NCBI GenBank assembly: GCA_016342655.1
Contig: JAEINL010000004.1
Span: 1 to 64,000 of the forward strand
DNA length: 64,000 nucleotides
Direction: 5' to 3'
Source of the DNA: Sphaerochaeta sp.
GTDB taxonomy: Bacteria > Spirochaetota > Spirochaetia > Sphaerochaetales > Sphaerochaetaceae
A program made the position numbers and the translations under genes. The notes beneath the pieces were generated by a model that worked only from the letters and a program-made list of their open reading frames with translations, was not told the DNA's origin and made no database searches. Of this stretch, positions 8,556 through 19,604 are shown one piece after another. How positions within the stretch are numbered: position 1 is the first letter of the stretch; each line of letters opens with the position of its first letter.

Positions 8556-9101
8556 ATGGATACAATCATCTTCGGATCAGACTTGCATGGGTCCTTGCCA
8601 GCACTTATCTCACTGCTTGAAAAAGCAGAAAAGGTCCGTGCCTCTATGCTCTTACTGGGAGGGGACCTCTGTCCCCCTGAAAATACTCTCTTTACGATTG
8701 CCCTTGCCAACAGCACGCTGGAAATCCTACATGTCAGGGGGAATTGCGATAATGCATATGACTTTGCCAAAGCCCAGCTACCTCTTCCTCCCCTTATCCA
8801 CAAGGTCCTGTTTGGGGAGAGGACCATCTTGCTCACCCATGGGGATAGGTACCCTTCTCCCTATGGCCTTGGGCTGAGAAAGGGTGATATCTTCATTTCC
8901 GGGCACACCCACACCCCCAACCTGCATACTGACGCCATGGGCATCATATGCGTCAACCCAGGATCGACTACCTTTCCAAGAAATATTCTCGGTCCCACCT
9001 ATGGGATCATAGACAGCAACAGTATCAGAATACTCTCCCTTAAGGACGATGTCTGCATAACAGAGCTGAAGACCTACTCGATGCCTCGCAAGGACCAGTA
9101 G
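8556..9101 (+). CDS. yfcE: YfcE/MJ0936-family phosphodiesterase
   Basis: MDTIIFGSDLHGSLPAL, GGDL, HVRGNCD, LTHGD, SGHTHTP. Confidence 0.85.
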   Translation: MDTIIFGSDLHGSLPALISLLEKAEKVRASMLLLGGDLCPPENTLFTIALANSTLEILHVRGNCDNAYDFAKAQLPLPPLIHKVLFGERTILLTHGDRYPSPYGLGLRKGDIFISGHTHTPNLHTDAMGIICVNPGSTTFPRNILGPTYGIIDSNSIRILSLKDDVCITELKTYSMPRKDQ

Positions 9102-10834
9102 GCATCAAGAAGACGCACAATAGGGACCACATGGGAAGACGGATGATTGCTGGAAGCATCGACTAGGAGTTGTTCAGGCAACGAGCCATATCTGCCGTTA
9201 CGGCCTGTCAGCTTGTTGTCGATCTCCTGCTGCAAGCCCCACGCCCTTGCACCGATCTGCGCAATATCCTCAGGCTTAAGCTGATACCCCTCTGAAAGGG
9301 AAGCAAGCTTTGCAAGCAGTTTCCAAGCTTTTGCCTTATTCAAGCCGTGGGGAAACCTCACGAGGGACTTCTCATAATACGGGATAGACAGCCAAGGACA
9401 GAGCCCTAAGGACTCCATCGCATAGCGAAGGTCCTGCGAGAAGACAGCCCACCGGGCAAGCTTTTTCTCATTTCCCCTATGATAGTGGTTCCCATACATC
9501 AGTTCGGCAAACACAAAGGTGTCGTCGCCTGTGGCCGCAAGGATTGCCTGAGTCGGCAAGCCCCGATAATCAAAAGGAGGAAGTGCCTGCTTATCAACCA
9601 TGTAGGCATGTTCTTCTCCCCCATACATGCGTACCAACTCGGAAAAAGGTTCTGCAAGCTGTTCGCCTGTGCCCTTCCGATAAGCAATGGCATCAATTAT
9701 CCTCATATATTGCATCACAGTCGAACTTCCCAGATTGGGAAGGAAGGACAAGCCGCCTTCTGCTCTGGTCTTTCTCGCCCAAGAGAGGATTGTCCCCACA
9801 CTGATGGGGTCAAGCCCGTTGTCCGAACATCGCTGTACAAGAAGCGACACCCGACGATAATCAAAGAGCTCAAGGTTCGATCCCAACGCCATAAGGTTGG
9901 AGAAATCAAGAAGATTCTGCCTTAGGGACATCGGGAGTCCTGAGGCCGCGCAACCGGCACATACTGAGTCCTCATTGGTCGGTTCTGTGTTCTGAGCCTT
10001 GGGGCAAAGGCCCCATAACCTTCCATCCACTCGCATGGAGAAGGTATCAATGGCAGCCCAACCATGACGGTTGGCCATTTTCAAAAGGGTTGCAGGCCCC
10101 TCTTCCTGCATTGACCTACCAATCTTTGTCTTTTCCATAAGGCTAAAGTACTTTTTGATAGTAAGGCCCAGATTTTCGGTATCATAGCTTTCCCTTCCAC
10201 TGGCGATGCTTTGGAATAGGACAAACTTGAGATTTTTCAGACCGAACACCATACCGACCCCACCACGGGTTATATTGAGTTCACTATAAACGAGAGAGGC
10301 ATAGGGAACCTGATGCTCTCCTGCAGGCCCGATACACAAGAGGGAACGATTACGAAAATGCTTCTGGACTTCACTTGTAGTCAGGTCATGGAAACGCTCG
10401 GCATTGGAGAAAGTAACCTTCTGGGAATCTATCTCCAGGCTGCACAAACGTCGGCTCCTGCCGATAATAACCAAAGCAGAATAGCCACATCCCAGCAGGT
10501 TCTTAGCAAGCGAGCTGCTACCGCTATTCACGGCAAGCTTTCCCGTTACAGGAGAACGCGTGATTACTGTAGAGGAGTCAGCACAGACCATGGAGGTGTC
10601 ACTGGCCGCTCCAGCGGCAATGACAACCGGATTCCCCACCTCGTACAGGTGGCTGTCTAGATTATCATAAGATGCATACGTATCCCAGAGGGAGAGCGCA
10701 AGAAGCCGCCCCCCCAGCAGAGCTTTAGCATCTGATTCGGGGAGAGGGAGCTTTTGCCAAGACTCTAGGGAGAGGTCTATAAGAAGGATAGAGCGTTGGC
10801 GATACGGGAATGCCATTATCTGCTTTTTTGCCAT
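9074..10834 (-). CDS. Aldehyde ferredoxin oxidoreductase-like protein (divergent)
   Basis: N-terminal AOR-like fold sequence (LLGGRLLALSLW, TRSPVTGKLAVNSGSSSLAKNLLGCGYSALVIIGRS, ITRGGVGMVFGLKNLK); incomplete Cys motif. Confidence 0.8.
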   Translation of the reverse strand: MAKKQIMAFPYRQRSILLIDLSLESWQKLPLPESDAKALLGGRLLALSLWDTYASYDNLDSHLYEVGNPVVIAAGAASDTSMVCADSSTVITRSPVTGKLAVNSGSSSLAKNLLGCGYSALVIIGRSRRLCSLEIDSQKVTFSNAERFHDLTTSEVQKHFRNRSLLCIGPAGEHQVPYASLVYSELNITRGGVGMVFGLKNLKFVLFQSIASGRESYDTENLGLTIKKYFSLMEKTKIGRSMQEEGPATLLKMANRHGWAAIDTFSMRVDGRLWGLCPKAQNTEPTNEDSVCAGCAASGLPMSLRQNLLDFSNLMALGSNLELFDYRRVSLLVQRCSDNGLDPISVGTILSWARKTRAEGGLSFLPNLGSSTVMQYMRIIDAIAYRKGTGEQLAEPFSELVRMYGGEEHAYMVDKQALPPFDYRGLPTQAILAATGDDTFVFAELMYGNHYHRGNEKKLARWAVFSQDLRYAMESLGLCPWLSIPYYEKSLVRFPHGLNKAKAWKLLAKLASLSEGYQLKPEDIAQIGARAWGLQQEIDNKLTGRNGRYGSLPEQLLVDASSNHPSSHVVPIVRLLDAYWSLRGIE

Positions 10835-10953
10835 ATATTCAGGGTACCTACTATGCTTTGGGCTGTCTATTCAGTCGAAACTACTTTGTGCGGTTCAGTA
10901 TACCACAAAAACCAGCATTCGTTTTACTCTTGTTCTACCACCCTTGTTGGTCG

Positions 10954-10959
10954 TATGAT
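10954..10959 (+). promoter_or_regulatory. Candidate -10 box TATGAT, 6 nt before ATG 10966
   Basis: TATGATAGGGATATG; weak -35. Confidence 0.35.
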
Positions 10960-10965
10960 AGGGAT

Positions 10966-12651
10966 ATGAAACAGATAGTTGTAACACATAATGACAAGAA
11001 ACTGAGCCTGCCGATGGGATCGACGGTCGAGGAAGGCCTCCTTGCCTTTGGGATCATACAATCAACTGATACCCCATCCTATCAGGAAAACCCCACTGTA
11101 GGAGCCCTGGTGAACCATGAGTTGCAATCCTGCTCGAGTGCCCTAGTCAGCGACTGCACCCTTGAAGGAACAAGGCTGTATGGCGATATGGGCAAGAGAA
11201 TGTATCGTCACAGTATCTGCTATCTGCTGTGCTGTGCGGTCTCGATGCTCTACCCCAACAGGAGGCTGGTCATCGGACACTCCCTAGGGGATGGCTACTA
11301 CTTCAGCTTCGATGACGACCTGACCTTGCTGTCTGATGATATCGAAACCATCGCCGAGACCATGAGAGCCCTGGTTGACCAGGATCTCCCCATAGAAGAG
11401 GTGGTACTCCCCTATGAAGAGGCGATGACCTACTTCAAAGAGAACCATTTCGACCAGACAGCAAGCCTTATCGCCACCCATAACGAGCCAGTGGTCGAGC
11501 TCTACCGCCTACAAGGCTATCTGGATATTTCGTATGAGCCACTGTTGTGCCAGACGGGTCTGATGCAGGTATGGGAACTGAAGCCCTACCAGGACCGTGG
11601 CATGTTGCTACGCTACCCCAGGTCCCATAACATTGGGGCATTGGATCCTTTTGTCGACAACCCTCTGCTGTTTGCTGTCTTCAAAGAGTACAAGGCATGG
11701 GGAAGCATCCTCAACGTCCAGTCCCTTGGTCAGCTCAACCAGCTGGGAAACCAAAACACCATAGAGTCTTTCATCCGGCTGGCAGAAGCCCTGCAACAGA
11801 AGAAGATAGCCAATATTGCAGATCAGATTAACATCCATAGCAGTGTTAAGGCTGTGCTCATCGCCGGTCCTTCCTCTTCGGGAAAGACTACCTTTGCCCA
11901 TAAGCTTGCCGTCCAACTACAGGTGCTGGGAAAACGTACTATCAAGATATCGCTGGACAACTACTACCTAGCTCCTCACCTAGCACCAAAAGATGAAGAC
12001 AACAAACCAGATTTGGAAGCTCTGGAGGCCCTCGACCTTCCCCACTTCCAAAAGGATCTTGCTGCTCTCATAGCAGGGGAAAAGGTTACCCTTCCCCGTT
12101 TTGACTTCAAGAGTGCACACCGAACCTTTGAGAAAGACTATGTACAGATGGACAAACGCACCATCCTCATCATCGAAGGCATCCATGGGATGAACCCAAG
12201 ACTTACCAACTCAATCGATGGTGATGCGCTGTTCCGTGTCTATATATCGGCTCTCACCCAACTGAACCTTGATGACCATAACCGCATAAGCACTACAGAC
12301 AACCGGATGATTCGCAGGATAATCAGGGACAACAGGACTCGGGGCACTGACGCAACGACGACACTGAACATGTGGCCGTCTGTCCGACGTGGGGAAGACC
12401 TGTATATATTCCCCTACCAAAATAACGCCAATATCATGATCAACTCGGCTCTCGACTATGAACTTGGGGTGCTTTCACCCTATGCCCAGCCACTGTTGAA
12501 GATGGTAAAGCCCAATGCAGGACCAGCCTATGAGACAGCACGTCGCATACTAAAGTTCTTGGAGAATGTGAACCCAATCCCCGATACCCTTGTCCCTGAT
12601 GACTCACTTTTGAGGGAGTTCATCGGAGGCAGTGAGTTCGGGGTCATCTGA
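10966..12651 (+). CDS. Uridine kinase-like protein with N-terminal TGS/ThrRS-editing-like region
   Basis: Walker A AGPSSSGKTTFA; SLDNYY; N-terminus resembles TGS + ThrRS N2 (RHSICYLLCCAVSMLYPNRRLVIGHSLGDGYYFSFD). Confidence 0.87.
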   Translation: MKQIVVTHNDKKLSLPMGSTVEEGLLAFGIIQSTDTPSYQENPTVGALVNHELQSCSSALVSDCTLEGTRLYGDMGKRMYRHSICYLLCCAVSMLYPNRRLVIGHSLGDGYYFSFDDDLTLLSDDIETIAETMRALVDQDLPIEEVVLPYEEAMTYFKENHFDQTASLIATHNEPVVELYRLQGYLDISYEPLLCQTGLMQVWELKPYQDRGMLLRYPRSHNIGALDPFVDNPLLFAVFKEYKAWGSILNVQSLGQLNQLGNQNTIESFIRLAEALQQKKIANIADQINIHSSVKAVLIAGPSSSGKTTFAHKLAVQLQVLGKRTIKISLDNYYLAPHLAPKDEDNKPDLEALEALDLPHFQKDLAALIAGEKVTLPRFDFKSAHRTFEKDYVQMDKRTILIIEGIHGMNPRLTNSIDGDALFRVYISALTQLNLDDHNRISTTDNRMIRRIIRDNRTRGTDATTTLNMWPSVRRGEDLYIFPYQNNANIMINSALDYELGVLSPYAQPLLKMVKPNAGPAYETARRILKFLENVNPIPDTLVPDDSLLREFIGGSEFGVI

Positions 12652-12686
12652 TTACCTTTTGCTATCTAGCTAGAAATATTTCAACT

Positions 12687-12727
12687 AAAAAAGAATAGAG
12701 GCGACTTGGCCGCCTCTATTCTTTTTT
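12687..12727. terminator. Bidirectional intrinsic terminator
   Basis: AAAAAAGAATAGAGGCG-acttggc-CGCCTCTATTCTTTTTT, perfect 17-bp arms between convergent genes. Confidence 0.9.
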
Positions 12728-12774
12728 GTTGTGCTTAGTACGTGTTTTGGGAAATTTTGTTCTTCCCCTTAGTA

Positions 12775-13386
12775 TCAGGTACTATAGATGTGCTTGAACT
12801 GTTCAAACAGCTCGGCCACCTCACTCTTACACTTTCCGCAGACCGTACCATACTCGGTAATCCTTTCCAGATCATCGAGCGTCTTGGCCTCACCACTCTT
12901 CACCAGGTCTTCAATGGCAACATCAGTGACGTTCTTACACTCGCAGATAACCTTGGCAATCTTCTTCTTGAATGGATTGTCTCGCTTCTGCTTGACCAAA
13001 TAGTCATCAATGGCAGCACGAAGCCCCTTGTCCCCAAGGACAGAGCAGTGGAACTTATGTTCAGGAAGGCCCCCAAGGGCTTCGGTTATCATAGCTGGAG
13101 AGAGGTTATAGGCCTCTTCAAGGCCCATGCCTATGACCATTTCACTCATCATGGAGGTGCTGGCAATTGCCGAGGCACACCCATAGGTTAGCCAACGAAG
13201 ATCGACTATCACATCATCCTTTACCTGAATGGCAATCCTCATCTGGTCTCCACAGGCAAGCGATCCAACCTCACCGATACCATCATACGAAAAATTCTCG
13301 TCTTCGACCCAAGTATTCCTGGGATTCATAAAATGATCTTTGACTACAGGGGAGTATACCCACTGGCTCATAAAATTTGTACTCAT
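12775..13386 (-). CDS. nifU: Iron-sulfur cluster assembly scaffold NifU/IscU-like with C-terminal BFD-like [2Fe-2S] domain
   Basis: SLACGDQMRIAIQVKDDVIVDLRWLTYGCASAIAS; C-terminal CECKNVT...CGKCKSEV. Confidence 0.9.
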   Translation of the reverse strand: MSTNFMSQWVYSPVVKDHFMNPRNTWVEDENFSYDGIGEVGSLACGDQMRIAIQVKDDVIVDLRWLTYGCASAIASTSMMSEMVIGMGLEEAYNLSPAMITEALGGLPEHKFHCSVLGDKGLRAAIDDYLVKQKRDNPFKKKIAKVICECKNVTDVAIEDLVKSGEAKTLDDLERITEYGTVCGKCKSEVAELFEQFKHIYST

Positions 13387-14543
13387 CGTGTTGACATTCC
13401 TCTTAGGCGCTTGATAATCGGTGGCAGTTTCTCCAAAACATAGAGAACCTCTTCCTCGGTGTTGTACCGACCAAAACTAAACCTGATCGATCCATGCGCC
13501 AGTTCTATATCCACTCCGGAAGCAAGTAGCACATAACTGGGTTCAAGGGACCCACTTGCACAGGCACTACCGGTAGAGACCATAATTCCTTCCATATCGA
13601 GATACAGCAAAATAGATTCACCTTCTGCACTGGGAAACGATATATCCAAGGTGCCTGGAAGGCAGTGCTCTTGGTTTCCATTCACCACTACGTTGGGAAT
13701 CTTTTCCTCTATCCCTTTGCGAAGCATCTCCCTAAGAGACCAAAGATGTGCACTCTCATGTTCCAGATTCTGTTTTGCAAGCTCAGCAGCAACCCCAACG
13801 CCCACGATAGAGGGGGTATTGTAGGTACCGGCACGCTTGCCACCTTCCTGATGTCCCCCATGGATAAAGGCTTCAAAGGGAACTTTCTTCTTGACTGCAA
13901 GAATACCAACACCCTTGGGCCCGTAGAACTTATGGGCTGAAATGCTCATGTAATCCACATCCCAGCTCTTCATCTGCACAGGTATTTTTCCAATCGCCTG
14001 GGTAGCATCGGTATGCATATAGGCCCCGACAGCATGTGCCATCTTGGTAATCTCTGCAATTCTCTGGATGGTGCCTATCTCGTTGTTCCCTGTCATGACC
14101 GATACCAAGGCAACATCCTCATCAAGATAGGTAGCAAGGGTCTCAAGATCCACCCGCCCTGTATTGTCTACAGGGACCTCATCGATACGATACCCCCTCT
14201 TCTTCAGAAACTTTACCGTTTCGGTGATGGAAGGGTGTTCGATGACGGTGGTGACGATGCGGTTCCTCTTTGATCCAAGATCGATGGCATCACGGAAAAT
14301 ACTAAAGACGGTATTATTTGCTTCACTGGCCCCACTGGTGAATACGACCTCATTAGGGTCGCACTCTATCAGGGCCGCGATCTTCTCTCTTGACTGTTCA
14401 ACGGCAAAGGCAGCTTCACGGCCAAAGCCATGCATGCTTGAGGCATTGCCAAAAAGTTTATTTGCTTCTGAGATAGCATTTACGACCTCTTGCGCCATAG
14501 GCGTAGTCGCGTTGTTATCCAGATATATTATCTGTTGTTCCAT
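13383..14543 (-). CDS. nifS: Cysteine desulfurase NifS
   Basis: IYLDNNATTPMA, FTSGASEANN, SISAHKFYGPKGVG, STGSACASGSLEPS. Confidence 0.94.
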   Translation of the reverse strand: MEQQIIYLDNNATTPMAQEVVNAISEANKLFGNASSMHGFGREAAFAVEQSREKIAALIECDPNEVVFTSGASEANNTVFSIFRDAIDLGSKRNRIVTTVIEHPSITETVKFLKKRGYRIDEVPVDNTGRVDLETLATYLDEDVALVSVMTGNNEIGTIQRIAEITKMAHAVGAYMHTDATQAIGKIPVQMKSWDVDYMSISAHKFYGPKGVGILAVKKKVPFEAFIHGGHQEGGKRAGTYNTPSIVGVGVAAELAKQNLEHESAHLWSLREMLRKGIEEKIPNVVVNGNQEHCLPGTLDISFPSAEGESILLYLDMEGIMVSTGSACASGSLEPSYVLLASGVDIELAHGSIRFSFGRYNTEEEVLYVLEKLPPIIKRLRGMSTR

Positions 14544-14591
14544 ATAGTAATCCTCTCTGTAAAAATAGTAACAAAGACCTACAGGGTCAAG

Positions 14592-14963
14592 CTACACTAC
14601 CCTGAAAGCAGCGTAGATATCTTTGTCTGATTCATCAGGAGGACAGTTCTTGCTATGGATGAACCTAAGCATATGATGAGTGGTAAACCTGATATGGTTA
14701 GCCTTTGCCCATTTTGCGTAGGCACAATTGTCGGGTATGTAGGAAGCGAACATTGCCCGAAGATAGGTCATCTTCTTACAACGGTTACTCTGCGTAAAAC
14801 GTTTGGCATAAATCTTGCATTGTTTTGTCTCAGGATCGAAGAACTCACACCAAGAGTCCAAGTCAATTACCAGCAGACGCCCGTACATGGCCTTCTCGTG
14901 ACAGCACAAGCCGCACTGGGTACATGTGTTCTCCCATATGGAGGATTTACAGATACTACACAT
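14592..14963 (-). CDS. YkgJ-type cysteine-cluster protein
   Basis: CTQCGLCCHEKAMYGRLLVIDLDSWCEFFDPETKQCKIYAKR. Confidence 0.7.
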   Translation of the reverse strand: MCSICKSSIWENTCTQCGLCCHEKAMYGRLLVIDLDSWCEFFDPETKQCKIYAKRFTQSNRCKKMTYLRAMFASYIPDNCAYAKWAKANHIRFTTHHMLRFIHSKNCPPDESDKDIYAAFRVV

Positions 14964-15756
14964 GGGGCGTCCCTTTAGAGAGCTCTGTCAGCCTGTTCTG
15001 GACCTCTTGCTGTATGGGAGGAAGAATGGAGAGTGCTGTGATACTGATATAACCAGCAGAAACTGCCTGAAAGTCGGTCTCAACCGTATCGCACTTCTGT
15101 ACAGGAGGCACGCCACCCTTCAGGGAGAACACTACAGAATTGCCTAAATGGATGGAGGAATCCTCATACACCTTCTGATTATCATCCTCCCGCATGGTCA
15201 CAGCGTCGTGATAATCAAGATAGCTCATGACAGCAGGTTTCCATTTTCCATTGCATTTGGAAGGAACGTTAATGTTAAGGATACACTCACTGCTGCAAAG
15301 GGGATAGAGCTCGCTGAGGTGGTCTACGACAAACTGAGCAGCTTGTTCAAAGGCAAAGTGACCACTCTCATCACGCGTACAGCTCAAGGCCATTGCCTTC
15401 ATACCGGTAAGCACAGCTTCCCGTGCAGCGCCTACAGTGCCTGAGTAGAGAATGTCAGTTGAAATATTATACCCGTGATTGATGCCACTGATGACGAGGT
15501 CGGGGTCGAAGGAGAAGATATTCCCCTTACGGGCATAGAGCATGCAATCGGCGGGAGTTCCGCTACAATGGTAGTGCATGGGAGCATATTCGGTGATGGT
15601 TATATCACCACGGAGGGTCATGGCATGACTGCTGGCACTTCGCTCATGTGATGGCGCACATACCCAGACCTCATGTCCTGCCCGAACAAGGGTCTCCTCA
15701 AGGACAGCAATGCCCTTGCTTAGGTATCCATCATCATTTGTCAGCAAAATTCTCAT
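14956..15756 (-). CDS. surE: 5'/3'-nucleotidase SurE
   Basis: MRILLTNDDGYLSKGIAVL, GTPADCM, SGINHGYN. Confidence 0.95.
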   Translation of the reverse strand: MRILLTNDDGYLSKGIAVLEETLVRAGHEVWVCAPSHERSASSHAMTLRGDITITEYAPMHYHCSGTPADCMLYARKGNIFSFDPDLVISGINHGYNISTDILYSGTVGAAREAVLTGMKAMALSCTRDESGHFAFEQAAQFVVDHLSELYPLCSSECILNINVPSKCNGKWKPAVMSYLDYHDAVTMREDDNQKVYEDSSIHLGNSVVFSLKGGVPPVQKCDTVETDFQAVSAGYISITALSILPPIQQEVQNRLTELSKGTPHV

Positions 15757-16925
15757 ATATGTTGTTCTTGGAACACAACCTTGGCAGAACCGCCACCTTC
15801 ATAGATGTACCACCGGGGATGAAAACCGAAAATGTGTTCGTACTCCTCTAGACGGCTAATATAACTTGGAAGCGCCTGTTTACTCAAGAGAACCATGACA
15901 TTCCCACTAAAGCCATTGGATACGAGCACAGCTCCAACACTGCCATTAATTTCTGATGATCGTTTGGTAAGCCAGTCGACCTCAGGACAGGAGACCTCAA
16001 GCAGATCACGTAAACCTGTCTGAATCTTCACCATAGTCTTTCCATACAGCATCGCATCTTTAGGGCTGAGCATGAAAGCTGCATCGAAGGTGAGCCTGGA
16101 TTCCATCAGGATATATTCACAGATATGCCTAACATCTTCTTCAAGGGGAACAACCCGGGCAGAAAGGTCACTTTCCGGGAAATCCCGGATGAACCCTCCT
16201 GGCTTCAACTCCTTAAGCTTGGAAAAGGCCACCTCAATGTCCTTACGCTTTGTAGCAATTTCCTCACGCATTGCATTGGGAGAAATCTTACTGTCGATTA
16301 TGAGGGCTACATACTCCTCGCTCTCTTCAGTAAAGGGGAAGCCCAACTCCTGGAACGTCAGATGCTGGAGGTCAAAGAATAGGACCTTTCCCTTTTGCCC
16401 GTTGATCATTGTCAGGAGGTCGCTGATCTTGCACAGCTCATTGTTGAATGTGGTGTTTGCCTGGTATATAACCCGTATCATGGATGAGATGCTCATCTGT
16501 AGGTCCATCAGAGCATTGAGGGCCATACAGACTCCCAAAGCTATGGCAGAACTGACCATCTGATTGTCACTGAGGAGCAAAGGCCCTTCAACAGTAACAT
16601 TCAAGCCTGAAAATTCAACACCTTCACTTGCCAAGATACCAATCACACCCTTGATGTAATTACCCCATCTATCCTCTTTTCGGAACTTGATGTTGCTCAA
16701 GGAGAATCGTTTGCGATCATTAAGGGTAGCATTAGCCAGTCGTACCAGCTGATCATTACGCTGAGAAATACCCACAAAAAGGGTGGCGACATCGGTTCCC
16801 AAGAGGGACCACCCCTTGCAGGAATCTGAATAACTGCCCAAAAGAGTACAGGTCCCCGGCACCTCTACAATTACGAGTGGTGATTCTTCATACTCTTTTT
16901 TATGATAACTTAGTATATTTTCCAT
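15753..16925 (-). CDS. GHMP kinase-like protein related to galactokinase, degenerate motifs
   Basis: VPGTCTLLGSYSDSCKGWSLL aligns by eye with the GRVNLIGEHTDYNGG region; SSAIALGVCMALN; GAVLVSNGFSGNVMVLL. Confidence 0.7.
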   Translation of the reverse strand: MENILSYHKKEYEESPLVIVEVPGTCTLLGSYSDSCKGWSLLGTDVATLFVGISQRNDQLVRLANATLNDRKRFSLSNIKFRKEDRWGNYIKGVIGILASEGVEFSGLNVTVEGPLLLSDNQMVSSAIALGVCMALNALMDLQMSISSMIRVIYQANTTFNNELCKISDLLTMINGQKGKVLFFDLQHLTFQELGFPFTEESEEYVALIIDSKISPNAMREEIATKRKDIEVAFSKLKELKPGGFIRDFPESDLSARVVPLEEDVRHICEYILMESRLTFDAAFMLSPKDAMLYGKTMVKIQTGLRDLLEVSCPEVDWLTKRSSEINGSVGAVLVSNGFSGNVMVLLSKQALPSYISRLEEYEHIFGFHPRWYIYEGGGSAKVVFQEQHI

Positions 16926-17075
16926 GCCCAACCTAGCTTTTATGCGTAATTTTAGGATACTTACCAATAGATTGCAACAAAAAACCACCATTAAGCAAAT
17001 TGGTGGCTAACTCCTTAGGAAAATCCTTACAAAAAGGCTGGTAAGCACAGAAAGTGAAATGATGAAAAGAGCCTA

Positions 17076-17115
17076 GCAACAGAAAAACCACCATTTTTGG
17101 TGGTTTTCTGTTGCT
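17076..17115. terminator. Intrinsic terminator downstream of rpmE
   Basis: GCAACAGAAAAACCACCA-ttttt-GGTGGTTTTCTGTTGC, one bulged base. Confidence 0.8.
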
Positions 17116-17123
17116 TATGCAGC

Positions 17124-17327
17124 TTATTTTTCCAGACCGTATCTTTTCTTAAAGCGTTCGATACGCCCTGCGGTATCAACCATTTTCTGGGTACCGGTAA
17201 AGAATGGGTGACAAGCTGAACAAATTTCAACCTCAAGTTTCTTTGCGGTTGTCTTTGTCTTGATCACATTGCCACAAGAGCAAGTGACCTCAGCAACTTC
17301 ATAACGGGGATGGATTCCCTTTTTCAT
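17124..17327 (-). CDS. rpmE: 50S ribosomal protein bL31 (zinc-binding, Cys-containing type)
   Basis: [27 protein letters not shown]...[24 protein letters not shown]. Confidence 0.96.
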   Translation of the reverse strand: MKKGIHPRYEVAEVTCSCGNVIKTKTTAKKLEVEICSACHPFFTGTQKMVDTAGRIERFKKRYGLEK

Positions 17328-17400
17328 ATATATATCCTCCAGGAATATGTGTTTTCTGCTGGCAGTACGCAGCAGACACGTTTCTGTAGCCGTCTCCGTC

Positions 17401-19449
<2,049 letters not shown>

Positions 19450-19604
19450 AGAATAAACTCCAACGAAACGGGTTTTTTGACAAGGACCTTAGAGCACGTG
19501 CTAAAAGGTATAGTCCCTTACCGGTTCCTAAACGTAAAACATAATGTAAGAATGTGCGGAAATGTGAAGGAGTGTATACCATTAGTATTTCCGCGGTTAG
19601 TATC

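Noticed and set aside
9479-9925. 148-aa plus-strand ORF
   Set aside because: Antisense to the AOR-like gene with no independent support.
12687-12727. Long inverted repeat considered as a MITE
   Set aside because: Explained by a bidirectional terminator between two convergent genes.
12742-13191. 149-aa plus-strand ORF
   Set aside because: Antisense to nifU; nifU is strongly supported.
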